Notes: generated from the sequence alone by a model not told the origin. A DNA stretch of 34,697 bases from Candidatus Uhrbacteria bacterium (GCA_943359525.1 CALRHV010000009.1:1-34697), one strand, 5' to 3'; counted from the stretch's first letter, positions 22,247 to 31,146 are shown. A program made the numbers and translations.

Positions 22247-22714
22247 TTATATTACTTCATTTTTCCCCATCCCAAAATACTGCTTCATGATTGCCCGATA
22301 CATATCACCACGGCCGACAATGCCGACCAAAATATCGTGCTGAACGACAGGAATGTGGTGGATCCCGGATGAAACCATAAGCGCCCCAACCTTCAAAATC
22401 GGCGTACTCGGCTCTGCGGTGATGACTCGCGTGCTCATCACGTCGGACACCTTTTTTCCCATCGCGTCGGCCGCATGGTGCTCCATGGCGTTGAAATCAA
22501 GGTAATTCTCTGGCGTTTGCACCCAGTCTTTAAAACTTGGAAAAAGTCCTCGGAACAAGTCCTTCTCACTCAAAATCCCCACAAGGTGCCCAGTATCATC
22601 AACAACCGGCGCGGCAGAAATGCCACGAGCCAAAAGGAGCTCCGCAGCCTCCCGCCAACTCAACGACGGCGAAACCGTGACCACATCGGTTTTCATCAAT
22701 TCTCCAACAGTCAT
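22247..22714 (-). CDS. CBS-domain pair protein (155 aa)
   Basis: The protein consists of two CBS motifs: MTVGELMKTDVVTVSPSLSW with AAPVVDDTGHLVGILSEKDL, and VSDVMSTRVITAEPSTPIL with HIPVVQHDILVGIVGRGDM. A helical linker of about 35 residues separates them. CBS pairs bind adenosine nucleotides and usually regulate a partner; here there is no attached effector domain. It is followed by the coiled-coil gene. A lone CBS pair could act as a nucleotide sensor, but the target is unknown. Confidence 0.88.
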   Translation of the reverse strand: MTVGELMKTDVVTVSPSLSWREAAELLLARGISAAPVVDDTGHLVGILSEKDLFRGLFPSFKDWVQTPENYLDFNAMEHHAADAMGKKVSDVMSTRVITAEPSTPILKVGALMVSSGIHHIPVVQHDILVGIVGRGDMYRAIMKQYFGMGKNEVI

Positions 22715-22757
22715 AGGATATTGGGCTAGATGATTCTTACTTCATGTATATCACATC

Positions 22758-22786
22758 TTGCCCATTTTGCCCTTTCAGGCTACCAT
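22758..22786 (+). promoter_or_regulatory. Predicted rpsA promoter
   Basis: TTGCCC (22758-22763), 17-bp spacer, TACCAT (22781-22786). The leader of about 70 nt ends GATATTTTCTTT before the ATG and lacks a Shine-Dalgarno. Confidence 0.55.
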
Positions 22787-22862
22787 CTTGGCACTTCTTC
22801 ATTCTTAGCCCCTGAGCGCCTACTCGCCACTTGGCCCGTAGCTCGATCAGGATATTTTCTTT

Positions 22863-24014
22863 ATGAAAGAAGCAACGAAGGTAGCGGTAAGCACATCAAG
22901 CAAGCTCGAAGAGCTCTTGAAGGAAGAGGGATTATTCACCATCCCAAAGCTTGGTGACACCATTAAGGGCAAGGTGCTTTCCACAAAAGGCCGCGAAATC
23001 CGCATCGACATCCTTGGTTTAACCACTGGTGTTGTTCGTGGTCGTGAGCTCTACGCAGAAGCTGAGGCGTACAAAAACCTCAAGGACGGCGATGAAGTTG
23101 AGGCAACCGTCGTCGATCTTGAAAACGAGAACGGCGAAGTTGAACTCTCATTCCGTTACGCTGGTCAACAGCGCGCATGGAAGGACTTGAGCGAACTCTC
23201 AACGTCTGGCGAACCAATCCCAGTAAAGGTGTTGGACGCAAACAAGGGCGGGCTTATCGTTCGTGTGAACCATGTTCAGGGCTTCTTGCCAGTGTCGCAG
23301 CTTGCTCCAGAACACTATCCGCGTGTTGCCGGTGGCGATAAGCAGAAGATCTTCGAGAAGCTCCGCAGCTTTATTGGCGAAACCATGCGCGTTCGCGTGC
23401 TGGACGTTCATGAGGATGATGGAAAGCTCATCGTGTCGGAAAAGGCGGTCTGGGAAGAGGAGCAAAAGAACATCATCGCACAATGCCGCGTTGGCGACAT
23501 CGTTGCTGGCGACGTATCTGCAGTGGCAGACTTTGGAGCCTTCGTGAAGTTCTTCCCAACCGGAAGCACCACCCCACTCGAAGGATTGGTTCACATCTCT
23601 GAAATTGCTTGGCAGCGTATTGATCACCCACGTGACGTGCTCAAGATGAGCGATAGCGTTCGTGCGGAAATCATTGGTATTGAAGGAAGCAAGATCTTCT
23701 TGTCCATCAAGAAGCTCACCGAAGATCCTTGGAAGACAGTGGCAAAGCGCTACAAGGTTGGCAGCTGGGTGGAAGGAAAAATCATCAAAGTCAACCCATT
23801 TGGTTTCTTCGTTGAACTCGATGCCGACATTCAAGGCCTCGCTCACGTGTCTGAACTTTCCGACAAGCCGGTGGAAGACCCAACCAAGTTGGCAAAACCA
23901 GGCGACGTCATGAAGTTCCGTATTGTCTCCGTAGAACCAGACGAACATCGCCTTGGTCTCTCCCTCAAGGAAGAAGGCGCAGCGAAGGCAGAAAAGACCG
24001 AAGACAAAGCGTAA
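22863..24014 (+). CDS. rpsA: Ribosomal protein S1 (four S1 domains)
   Basis: The 383-residue protein contains four S1 RNA-binding repeats. They begin near GDTIKGKVLSTKGREIRIDI, GEPIPVKVLDANKGGLIVRV, GDIVAGDVSAVADFGAFVKF and GSWVEGKIIKVNPFGFFVEL. Proteobacterial S1 has six repeats; four-domain forms are usual in several other phyla. S1 helps load mRNA on the small subunit, especially for messages without a Shine-Dalgarno, which matters here because several housekeeping leaders lack one. A Lys/Glu-rich tail ends the protein. It is monocistronic with a terminator. Confidence 0.93.
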   Translation: MKEATKVAVSTSSKLEELLKEEGLFTIPKLGDTIKGKVLSTKGREIRIDILGLTTGVVRGRELYAEAEAYKNLKDGDEVEATVVDLENENGEVELSFRYAGQQRAWKDLSELSTSGEPIPVKVLDANKGGLIVRVNHVQGFLPVSQLAPEHYPRVAGGDKQKIFEKLRSFIGETMRVRVLDVHEDDGKLIVSEKAVWEEEQKNIIAQCRVGDIVAGDVSAVADFGAFVKFFPTGSTTPLEGLVHISEIAWQRIDHPRDVLKMSDSVRAEIIGIEGSKIFLSIKKLTEDPWKTVAKRYKVGSWVEGKIIKVNPFGFFVELDADIQGLAHVSELSDKPVEDPTKLAKPGDVMKFRIVSVEPDEHRLGLSLKEEGAAKAEKTEDKA

Positions 24015-24030
24015 TCACTCGTCACATCCC

Positions 24031-24060
24031 AAAAAAATCGCCAACACTGGCGGTTTTTTG
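24031..24060 (+). terminator. rpsA terminator
   Basis: AAAAAATCGCCA pairs with TGGCGGTTTTTT around ACAC. The T-tract runs into the -35 (TTGACG, 24062) of the next unit. Confidence 0.9.
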
Positions 24061-24061
24061 T

Positions 24062-24090
24062 TTGACGAAAACGAAAAATTGTGGTCCAAT
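24062..24090 (+). promoter_or_regulatory. Predicted promoter of the orphan gene at 24141
   Basis: TTGACG (24062-24067), 17-bp spacer, TCCAAT (24085-24090). The -10 is weak but the spacing is ideal. Confidence 0.5.
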
Positions 24091-24140
24091 CTTCGGGCCT
24101 TTCGGCAATTCCCGCCCCTTCCACATCCCCACAGGATCAC

Positions 24141-24965
24141 ATGAAGTCCCTTCCCACCGCCCCCTCCTCGCACGCCAACGAAGGACCCCGCACTCAGCGG
24201 ATCTTCGTCATCAACCTTGGTGGTATCGACCTCCGCTCACACGAAGAGCGTGCGGCCGACGAGATCGTAGCGAACATCGGTAAGTGGATTGAGATCACCG
24301 ATCCCGAAACCACCGCCGTACAATTCATGCGCGCGCTCGATCAGCACCGACTCACCCTCCGCCACGCATTCCAACTCTGGGAGACTCTGGAGAGCCTCAA
24401 GAAAGCGGGCCTTCAAGTGGATGTAATTCGTCTCGTCGTGGCTGGCGCGTTCTCGCGCAATGAGCTGATCAGCCCGAACCGAGTGGTCGCATACCTTACT
24501 CGCTCGGACTGGCCGCAACTCCTTCATGCCTGGAAGGAACAGGCGTCGACGCGGGAGATCCGTCACATCGCGAAGCGGCTCGACAGGCAGCGTCGCGCTA
24601 TGATCACAAGCGCCCAGATCGAGCTTCGGCCCAACGTGGAACCGCGCATTGATTCGGATTCGTCTCCCCCGTCGCTCCGCGAAGTTCTCGAGGCCAACCT
24701 CCCAACCAAGGCACAGCCGATGGCTGGGGCGGTCGCGATCGCGCTCGGCATACTGAAGATGGAGCGAAAGACGTGGGAAGTCCCGGCGATCGTAAAGCGG
24801 GTCCAGAACATCCTGGGCTCGACCGCTCGCGTCGCGGACCGACTCATCGAAGCCGCCTTCCGATGGCTCGCACAGATCGGTGTGGTCGAGGGCAATAGCA
24901 GCTACCGCATCCGTGAAGAAGCCAGCGACCCGCTCGGGCGCCAGATCCTCTCGATGATCGCGTAG
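24141..24965 (+). CDS. Hypothetical protein, 274 aa
   Basis: I do not recognise a family. ATG 24141 has AGGA 5-6 bases upstream; the frame extends to 24081 but that would precede the transcript start. After a polar N-terminus comes a predicted strand (RIFVINLGGIDLRS) and then helices such as RHAFQLWETLESLKKAGL. The C-terminal 90 residues (AIALGILKMERKTWEVPAIV, ARVADRLIEAAFRWLAQIGV, then VEGNSSYRIREEA) look like a winged-helix-type fold, which would suggest nucleic-acid binding. This is a shape argument only. It is a monocistronic accessory unit between rpsA and ftsH. Confidence 0.75.
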   Translation: MKSLPTAPSSHANEGPRTQRIFVINLGGIDLRSHEERAADEIVANIGKWIEITDPETTAVQFMRALDQHRLTLRHAFQLWETLESLKKAGLQVDVIRLVVAGAFSRNELISPNRVVAYLTRSDWPQLLHAWKEQASTREIRHIAKRLDRQRRAMITSAQIELRPNVEPRIDSDSSPPSLREVLEANLPTKAQPMAGAVAIALGILKMERKTWEVPAIVKRVQNILGSTARVADRLIEAAFRWLAQIGVVEGNSSYRIREEASDPLGRQILSMIA

Positions 24966-24992
24966 CTGCGGACACGAATTCGTTAGGCACGG

Positions 24993-25028
24993 CGAGTCGC
25001 CCCACGCAAGGGCGGCTCGTTTGCGTAT
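24993..25028 (+). terminator. Terminator of the orphan at 24141
   Basis: CGAGTCGCCC pairs with GGGCGGCTCG around CACGCAA, followed by TTTGCGTATT. The loop CACGCAA and the tail resemble the repeated terminators at 4658-6959, but the stem differs. It overlaps the predicted ftsH -35. Confidence 0.75.
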
Positions 25029-25049
25029 TGAGCCCTTTTCTGGCATCAT
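25021..25049 (+). promoter_or_regulatory. Predicted ftsH promoter
   Basis: TTGCGT (25021-25026), 17-bp spacer, CATCAT (25044-25049). The -35 lies in the tail of the preceding terminator. The leader ends TTCAATTTCCT before the ATG, with no Shine-Dalgarno. Confidence 0.45.
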
Positions 25050-25076
25050 TTCGAAACATTGACGCTTCAATTTCCT

Positions 25077-26933
25077 ATGAAACCATTATCAAAAAACGCC
25101 ATCGGCTTCCTGCTCGTTCTTGTTATTCTTGGCGTCATTTTCGCCAATGCAGCTGTGCCGTCCTCAACAAAAACGGAATCGGTGAGCATCTCAACGCTCA
25201 TGGATAAAATTGAACAAAAGGAAATCACCAAAGTGATCGTGGTTGAAGATACCGTTACCGCAACAGGCACTGACAACACAGTGTTCGTTGCACGCAAAGA
25301 GCGCGGCCAGTCGTTCAACGACATTCTTGATAGCGACAACATCAGCCCAGAAATCCGATCTGGCCTCACGGTACAAATCGACGAGCCGAGTGCCGCAGTC
25401 ACCTTTGCAAAAAACGTGTTGCCGACTGCAGCAATCGTTATTGTGCTCTCGATTGTCCTGTGGTTCTTCCTTCGCCAGATGCAAGGCGCAAACAGCAAAG
25501 CAATGACCTTTGGCCAAAGTGGTGCACGCGAAGTCACGAAGGGGAAAAATCGCCTCACGTTTGCCGACGTTGCAGGAAACCCGGAAGCAAAAGAAGAACT
25601 GTCTGAAATTGTTGAATTCCTTAAAACGCCAAAAAAGTTTGCCGACCTTGGTGCAAAAATTCCAAAAGGCGTGTTGCTCATGGGCCCGCCAGGAACCGGT
25701 AAAACGCTCATCGCTCGCGCTGTTGCCGGTGAAGCTGAGGTTCCGTTCTTCCATATCTCCGGATCAGAATTCGTAGAAATGTTCGTAGGCGTTGGTGCAA
25801 GCCGAGTCCGCGATCTTTTCGCAAAGGCAAAAAAGGCCGCACCGTGTATCGTCTTTATCGACGAAATCGACGCTGTTGGTCGCCAACGCGGAGCTGGTCT
25901 TGGCGGCGGACACGACGAACGCGAGCAGACCCTCAACCAAATTCTTGTGGAAATGGATGGCTTTGAACCGAACATTGGCGTCATCGTCATTGCCGCAACC
26001 AACCGCCCAGATGTTCTCGATTCTGCGTTGCTTCGTCCAGGCCGTTTCGATCGTCGCGTCACGCTCGATCGTCCAGATTTGAAAGATCGTGAAGCGATTC
26101 TCAAAATCCACGCAGAAGGCAAGCCGCTTGATACGAACGTGGATCTGAAGCGCGTTGCGGAACGCACCACCGGACTTTCCGGAGCCGACCTCATGAACAT
26201 CATGAACGAAGCGGCCATTTTCGCCGCACGCCGCAATCGCAAAACCATCATGCAGGAGGACTTGCTCGACAGCATCGAAAAGGTGTTGCTCGGACCAGAG
26301 CGCAAGAGCCACATGCTCTCCCCTATTGAGCGCAGTATCACGGCGTATCATGAATCTGGCCACGCCATCGTCGGCCACATGCTTCCGCACTGTGACGACG
26401 TTCATAAGGTGTCCATCATTTCCCGTGGTCGTGCTGCCGGATACACGATGAGCATCCCGGACGAGGATAAAAAGATGCACTCGCGCCGCGAATTCGTGGA
26501 CGAACTCGCCATGATGCTTGGCGGCTACGTCGCAGAACAAGAAATCTTTGGCGATCTCACAACAGGAGCGTCAAACGATCTTCAACGCGCAACGCAGCTT
26601 GCTCGCGAACTCGTCACCCACTACGGCATGAGCGACGCGCTTGGCCCTCGCACATACGGTGGCCAGGATGAAATGGTGTTCTTGGGCAAGCAGATGAACG
26701 AGCAGCGCGGATATTCCGAGAAAATTGCCGAACTCATCGATCAAGAAATCAATGTCCTCCTCGGCGCCGCCAAAGAAACGGCTCGTGGAATCATCCGCAA
26801 GCAACGCGTGCAAATGGACGCGATCGTGAAACACTTACTCGAAAAGGAAACCATCGAGAAGGAAGAATTCATCGCCCTCATCGGTCCAGCAATCAAGGCC
26901 GAAACGCTCGTCCCGCTTCCAGTGCAAAGCTAA
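25077..26933 (+). CDS. ftsH: ATP-dependent zinc metalloprotease FtsH
   Basis: The 618-residue protein has the FtsH plan. A first membrane helix ([17 protein letters not shown]) is followed by an extracytoplasmic domain and a second helix ([15 protein letters not shown]). Then come the AAA+ domain, with Walker A GPPGTGKT near residue 203, Walker [13 protein letters not shown], and the SRH region [21 protein letters not shown]. The zinc-protease motif HESGH is near residue 425. It degrades misfolded membrane and regulatory proteins. I use ATG 25077, since the TTG at 25059 adds nothing conserved. The C-terminal tail is short, as in many non-proteobacterial FtsH. Confidence 0.97.
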   Translation: MKPLSKNAIGFLLVLVILGVIFANAAVPSSTKTESVSISTLMDKIEQKEITKVIVVEDTVTATGTDNTVFVARKERGQSFNDILDSDNISPEIRSGLTVQIDEPSAAVTFAKNVLPTAAIVIVLSIVLWFFLRQMQGANSKAMTFGQSGAREVTKGKNRLTFADVAGNPEAKEELSEIVEFLKTPKKFADLGAKIPKGVLLMGPPGTGKTLIARAVAGEAEVPFFHISGSEFVEMFVGVGASRVRDLFAKAKKAAPCIVFIDEIDAVGRQRGAGLGGGHDEREQTLNQILVEMDGFEPNIGVIVIAATNRPDVLDSALLRPGRFDRRVTLDRPDLKDREAILKIHAEGKPLDTNVDLKRVAERTTGLSGADLMNIMNEAAIFAARRNRKTIMQEDLLDSIEKVLLGPERKSHMLSPIERSITAYHESGHAIVGHMLPHCDDVHKVSIISRGRAAGYTMSIPDEDKKMHSRREFVDELAMMLGGYVAEQEIFGDLTTGASNDLQRATQLARELVTHYGMSDALGPRTYGGQDEMVFLGKQMNEQRGYSEKIAELIDQEINVLLGAAKETARGIIRKQRVQMDAIVKHLLEKETIEKEEFIALIGPAIKAETLVPLPVQS

Positions 26934-26943
26934 GTCACAAAAA

Positions 26944-26980
26944 CCACCACGCCGTTCGCGAACGGCGTGGTGGTTTTTTG
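26944..26980 (+). terminator. ftsH terminator
   Basis: CCACCACGCCGTTCG pairs with CGAACGGCGTGGTGG as a 15-bp perfect palindrome, followed by TTTTTTG. The next -35 (TTGGAC) begins at 26981. Confidence 0.93.
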
Positions 26981-27008
26981 TTGGACATTAGCCAAGAAAT
27001 CTGATACT
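26981..27008 (+). promoter_or_regulatory. Predicted promoter of the HAD-family gene
   Basis: TTGGAC (26981-26986), 16-bp spacer, GATACT (27003-27008). The box sequence is close to the promoter candidate at 21632-21661. Confidence 0.5.
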
Positions 27009-27062
27009 TTCCCGAAGCCATTCTGGCAAAGAATCGTCACACCGCACCAAGGTACTGTCGCC

Positions 27063-27968
27063 ATGTCCACCATCCCTCGCCTCGTCGTCTTCGACTTCGA
27101 CGGCACCTGTACCGACGCCGAAAAAGAAGGCGAAGGATTCGTCACCGGCGTCATCGCGACACTTTCCGAGATCACGGGTCGCGGTACGAATACCATTCGC
27201 GACCGCTACAAGGACGCCGAACGGTGCGTCCTCGCCGATCCGTCCAGGTTCGACTGGGTCATCGATGGCATCGCCGTCTGTCCTGGAACGCTCGACCCGT
27301 ACCTCCGGAGCAATCACGCATCGCGAATCATGCTTGAATCCTTCGGATTCAGCAAAGAGCGCATCGAAGGATTTAGGCGCATTGTCGGAGAGCGGTTCAA
27401 CGACCACTACCACCAAGGCAGCATCGCGATTCGCCCCGGCATTCCGGAGCTGCTCCGCGACGTCCAGGCCGAGCCGAACCTGCACCTGGCGATCGTGACG
27501 AACAGCAACACGGACGCAGTGCGGCGAAAGCTCGCAACCATCCCTGGTACGATTCTCGATCACACGAAAATTCGCACGGTCGGTGGCGCCAAGAAGTACG
27601 TCGTTGGGAGCACGGATCAGATACTGTCCGATGATCCGCTTTTGGACTTCATCGAGGGATTCTATCGCATTCCGCCGACGCTCAGCATTCGCGGTCTGGC
27701 ACGACCAGTTCAGCTGCGTCGGCCGTTTTACTATGCGTGCCTCAACCGGCTTCGTATCGAAGCGGGCGTCAAAAGCTGGGCAAACGTGATGGTCATCGGC
27801 GACGTCCTCGAAATGGATATCGCGGTGGTTCATGCGCTCGGTGGAGAATTCGGCCTGGCGGCAAATGCGTTGACGCCGGCCTACGAAAAGGCCTACGTCG
27901 AAAAATACCCGCTCGGCGACGTCCTCAATTCGCCGGACGACATGCGACGGTTCGTGTTCGTGGGATAA
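27063..27968 (+). CDS. HAD-superfamily hydrolase-like protein, 301 aa
   Basis: The N-terminus carries the HAD nucleophile motif in LVVFDFDGTCTDAE. Motif II is probably AIVTNSNTDAVR and motif IV MVIGDVLEMDIAVV, with a basic residue in VGGAKKYVVG as candidate motif III. HAD proteins are mostly phosphatases acting on small phosphorylated molecules. A helical cap appears to lie between motifs I and II. The substrate cannot be read from the sequence. ATG 27063 gives the natural start right before motif I and has AAGG upstream. It is a monocistronic unit between two strong hairpins, with G/C-rich third positions like the other accessory units. Confidence 0.82.
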   Translation: MSTIPRLVVFDFDGTCTDAEKEGEGFVTGVIATLSEITGRGTNTIRDRYKDAERCVLADPSRFDWVIDGIAVCPGTLDPYLRSNHASRIMLESFGFSKERIEGFRRIVGERFNDHYHQGSIAIRPGIPELLRDVQAEPNLHLAIVTNSNTDAVRRKLATIPGTILDHTKIRTVGGAKKYVVGSTDQILSDDPLLDFIEGFYRIPPTLSIRGLARPVQLRRPFYYACLNRLRIEAGVKSWANVMVIGDVLEMDIAVVHALGGEFGLAANALTPAYEKAYVEKYPLGDVLNSPDDMRRFVFVG

Positions 27969-27989
27969 CGCAACGTCACCACTCACGGG

Positions 27990-28024
27990 ACCTCGGCTTG
28001 AGAGAGCCGGGGTCTTCGCGTTTT
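27990..28024 (+). terminator. Terminator of the HAD-family gene
   Basis: ACCTCGGCT pairs with AGCCGGGGT around TGAGAG, followed by CTTCGCGTTTT. The tail leads into the next promoter. Confidence 0.8.
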
Positions 28025-28027
28025 GAG

Positions 28028-28036
28028 TGGTATACT
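28028..28036 (+). promoter_or_regulatory. Extended -10 promoter upstream of 28057
   Basis: TGGTATACT is an extended -10 (TGn plus TATACT, 28031-28036). No good -35 is present, as is usual for extended -10 promoters. A strong ribosome binding site (GGAGGAG) follows. Confidence 0.55.
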
Positions 28037-28056
28037 TTTCATATTCTCGGAGGAGT

Positions 28057-29049
28057 ATGAAACGAATAAACGAAAGTCCAATCTATCGACCAATGCTTTG
28101 GCGTGCATTGCAAACAGCCTGGGGGCACAAAGAGCTCTGGCCTTTTGCGGTTCTTGCTGGCTTAGCGGGCACTGGTGTTGTGGTGAATGATCTTTTGCAA
28201 CAAGCAGAGATCGCGCTCACGCCTGGCATTGATATCATCAGTGCCATTGGCGGAAATTTTGCAACGTTCATTCGCAGCTACGCAGGACTAGTGCTCTCTT
28301 CCGGCACTGGACACATCGTTACCGCGACGCTTGGTATTTGCGCGGTCATCGTTGGTGGATCATTCATCGTCACCCTTTGTCAGCAACTTCTCCTCGTGGC
28401 AATGCATCGATCGGTGCACCGAAAAAAACCACTCACCGGTCGTGATCTTCTTCGCGCGCTCCATCATCATCATTTCCTCCGAATCCTTGGCGTTGATCTG
28501 CTCTTCCACGTTGGTATTTTCATCGTTCTTGGCGGTGGCGGAGCGCTCATTCGTGAGCTTCCAACAAGCATACCGGCAGGCGGCGCAACGGCAATTCTTC
28601 TCATGGCCGCAACACTCTTCGTGGCGTTCGTCCTCAATGTGATCGCGATGCTCACGCTCATTGCCGTTGGCCAAGAACATGTTTCCATTCTCGACGGTAT
28701 CCAGGAAGGCGCAGCGCGATTCATGCGTCATCCGCTTGTTGCCTGTGAAGTTGCAATGCTTGTCTTTGCCGCAAACCTCGTGCTCACCATTGCGTTCTTC
28801 TTTGGCCTCACCATTCTCGCACTGCCAACAGGATTCCTTTTTGCTGAAGCCCTTGCTCAAGGATCACTTGGCATGATGATCGGCATCGCATTCGTGGGAA
28901 CCTTCGTTGGACTGATCTTCACGGTGTGCATGGCAGGATTTATGACGACGTTCACGTACGCCATATGGACGTTGCTTGCTGAGTATCTCGATCGTGCGCC
29001 ATTTGGTTCGCGATTTCATCACCACACGCGCCGCGTGTTTTCCAGATAA
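28057..29049 (+). CDS. Polytopic membrane protein, 330 aa
   Basis: The protein has about six or seven hydrophobic helices, for example LWPFAVLAGLAGTGVVV, TATLGICAVIVGGSFIVTL, VGIFIVLGGGGALI, AILLMAATLFVAFVLNVIAM, LVLTIAFFFGLTILALPTGF and MMIGIAFVGTFVGLIFTVCM. The start MKRINESPIYRPMLWRALQ resembles the cytoplasmic entry of small-genome membrane proteins of unknown function. The GGAGGAG site just before ATG 28057 fixes the start. It lies three bases upstream of pilB and shares its transcript, so a role with the pilus ATPase or envelope is possible but not shown. Confidence 0.8.
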   Translation: MKRINESPIYRPMLWRALQTAWGHKELWPFAVLAGLAGTGVVVNDLLQQAEIALTPGIDIISAIGGNFATFIRSYAGLVLSSGTGHIVTATLGICAVIVGGSFIVTLCQQLLLVAMHRSVHRKKPLTGRDLLRALHHHHFLRILGVDLLFHVGIFIVLGGGGALIRELPTSIPAGGATAILLMAATLFVAFVLNVIAMLTLIAVGQEHVSILDGIQEGAARFMRHPLVACEVAMLVFAANLVLTIAFFFGLTILALPTGFLFAEALAQGSLGMMIGIAFVGTFVGLIFTVCMAGFMTTFTYAIWTLLAEYLDRAPFGSRFHHHTRRVFSR

Positions 29050-29052
29050 TTC

Positions 29053-30933
29053 ATGTCGGGAAATCTTCCATCCATTGCGGATCTCTTAAAAAGGAAACCC
29101 GCCGATAGCGTGTCGGCGCCAGTTCCGGTTGCGACGATTCCGATCGCTACGGTCGCGAAGACCCCCTCAGACACACTCTCCTCACCCAGCTCAGGCTCGT
29201 CGAGCGCCCTGGCAGGGGGAGATGTATCAGCCGTAACTCCCCCGCCATCCACGAAAGCTTCAATCATCATCGGAGCCGACGAAACGTCGTCGAAACTCAC
29301 GGAAAAGATGCAAAATATCTCCCTTCGTGAACGGGAAACGGAGGTTGAACGGACATCGAAAACAACAAACATTCCTTACATCAATCTCAAAGGCTTTCCG
29401 ATTAGCCCAGATGCGCTCGTTCTCATTCCAGAAGAACAGGCAAAGCAAATCAAGGCCATTTCATTTCTTTTCACCGGTCCAGAACTTCGTATTGGGGCAA
29501 CGCAGCCAGAGGACCCTCGCATCAAAGAGCTCGCATTTGAGCTTGGTGAACGGCATAAAACGAACACCGCAGTGTATCTCATGAGCGAAGAAAGCTTCGC
29601 ACAAGGCATCAAGATGTACGACGCGCTGCCAAAGATTAAGCCAATCGTGAAAGGCGTGCAGATCACGGAGAAAGAAATCGTAAAGTTCCAAGCGCAGATG
29701 ACCGATTTCTCGTCGATCGCCGGTGTGCTTGAGCATTCCAACGTCACCGACGTTATCGCCGTTGTCATTGCCGCATCACTCAAACTCGGCTCCTCTGACA
29801 TTCACATTGAGGCCGAAGAAAAAGGCATCGCCGTGCGCTTCCGCGTCGACGGTATTCTACAAGACGTTGCAAAACTCGCTGCAGAGCAGTGGAAAAAAAT
29901 TATTGGGCGCATCAAGCTCATCTCGAGCCTAAAGATTAACGTGAACGACCAGGCCCAAGACGGTCGATTTACGATTTATCAAAAAAATAAGGAAATCGAT
30001 GTTCGCGTTTCGACCATTCCAACGGCATACGGCGAATCAGTGGTAATGCGTTTGCTTAATCCAGATGCAATCGCTGTGGAATTCGAGGCGCTCGGATTCC
30101 GTCCGGCGTCGTTAAAGAAGCTCCAGAAGGAAATCGAAAAACCAAATGGCATGATTATCACCACCGGTCCAACCGGAAGTGGTAAAACAACCACGCTGTA
30201 CGCAATTCTGCGCAAACTCAATACGTCCGACGTAAAGATCATCACTCTCGAAGATCCGGTGGAATACAAAGTTGAAGGTATCAACCAAAGCCAAATTGAC
30301 TACAGCAAGGACTACACCTTCGCAAAAGGACTACGATCAATCCTTCGACAAGACCCGGATATCGTCATGGTTGGAGAAATCCGCGATCTCGATACCGCCG
30401 AAATTGCTGTTCAGGCTGCGCTCACCGGTCACCTTCTCCTTTCTACCATCCACACGAACGATGCCGCCGGCGCCATTCCTCGATTCTTATCAATGGGCCT
30501 CGCTCCTCATCTTCTCGCTCCGGCTTTGAACGCAATCATGGGTCAGCGACTGCTCCGTAAGCTCTGCAAAGAGTGCAAACAGATCGTTGAGATCGATGCC
30601 GAAACTCTCGTTGACGTGAAAAAGCATCTCGTTGAAATCCCAGAGGCGTCTGGCGAGGCAAAAGTGGATACCGCAAACCTCAAATTCTACGGACCAAAAG
30701 GATGCGATATATGCAATAACACCGGCTACAAAGGACGAGTCGGTGCGTATGAAATTCTCATCAAAACCGTCGATCTCGAAAAAACCATCATCGAAAAAGG
30801 CGCAATCAGCGAGTACGACATGCGAGAACTCGGCAAAGTACAGGGCATGGTAACAATGACGCAAGATGGCTTGCTGAAGGCGGTCGACGGCATCACGTCC
30901 GTTGAAGAAGTAAAACGAAACCTCGGCCTGTAA
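29053..30933 (+). CDS. pilB: Type IV pilus assembly / secretion ATPase (PilB/GspE family)
   Basis: The 626-residue protein is a hexameric secretion ATPase that powers pilus extension. A disordered N-terminus (about residues 1-110) is followed by an N1-like domain and the ATPase core. The core has Walker A GPTGSGKTTTLYA near residue 371, the Asp box TLEDPVEY, Walker B VMVGEIRDLDTAEIA and the His box LLSTIHTNDAAGA. Near the C-terminus the zinc-binding pairs CKECK and CDICNNTGYKGR are intact. Residues about 37-58 are encoded by a palindromic element also found in truB. No other pilus gene is in the window. Confidence 0.93.
   Translation: MSGNLPSIADLLKRKPADSVSAPVPVATIPIATVAKTPSDTLSSPSSGSSSALAGGDVSAVTPPPSTKASIIIGADETSSKLTEKMQNISLRERETEVERTSKTTNIPYINLKGFPISPDALVLIPEEQAKQIKAISFLFTGPELRIGATQPEDPRIKELAFELGERHKTNTAVYLMSEESFAQGIKMYDALPKIKPIVKGVQITEKEIVKFQAQMTDFSSIAGVLEHSNVTDVIAVVIAASLKLGSSDIHIEAEEKGIAVRFRVDGILQDVAKLAAEQWKKIIGRIKLISSLKINVNDQAQDGRFTIYQKNKEIDVRVSTIPTAYGESVVMRLLNPDAIAVEFEALGFRPASLKKLQKEIEKPNGMIITTGPTGSGKTTTLYAILRKLNTSDVKIITLEDPVEYKVEGINQSQIDYSKDYTFAKGLRSILRQDPDIVMVGEIRDLDTAEIAVQAALTGHLLLSTIHTNDAAGAIPRFLSMGLAPHLLAPALNAIMGQRLLRKLCKECKQIVEIDAETLVDVKKHLVEIPEASGEAKVDTANLKFYGPKGCDICNNTGYKGRVGAYEILIKTVDLEKTIIEKGAISEYDMRELGKVQGMVTMTQDGLLKAVDGITSVEEVKRNLGL
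29161..29222 (+). repeat. In-frame palindromic element inside pilB
   Basis: The element opens ACCCCCTCAGACACAC and closes CCTGGCAGGGGGAGA. The ends match the truB copy at 7791-7822, with about 30 extra bases in the middle. It encodes TPSDT...LAGGD in the disordered N-terminal region. Confidence 0.65.
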
Positions 30934-30938
30934 TGATA

Positions 30939-30968
30939 CAGCGCACGCTTCAATTGAAGCGTGCGCTG
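30939..30968 (+). terminator. pilB terminator
   Basis: CAGCGCACGCTTC pairs with GAAGCGTGCGCTG around AATT, followed by ATTCGTTTCG. The T-tract is weak. Confidence 0.75.
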
Positions 30969-31109
30969 ATTCGTTTCGAAAAAAAGTTTTTACACCCCTC
31001 CCATGGTTGAAACTCGAGATTCCACCGGTTGCTTAGATCCGTATCTCAAGACGACAGCAGCGCCATTGCAACTCAAAATCCTAGCAAAAACACAAGATAT
31101 CGTCAATCT

Positions 31110-31146
31110 CACATATAAACGCAAAAGCCACCGCGACCGGTGGCTT
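31110..31146 (-). terminator. Terminator of the gene at 31163
   Basis: On minus, AAGCCACC pairs with GGTGGCTT around GGTCGC, followed by TTGCGTTTAT. The 140 bases between this and the pilB hairpin hold no gene that I can support. Confidence 0.8.

Noticed and set aside
25067-26341. 424-codon open frame on minus inside ftsH
   Set aside because: Antisense to the Walker and protease motifs of ftsH; Ser/Arg-rich shadow composition.
26988-27986. 332-codon open frame on minus opposite the HAD-family gene
   Set aside because: The plus strand has the HAD motifs, promoter and terminator; the minus frame has none.
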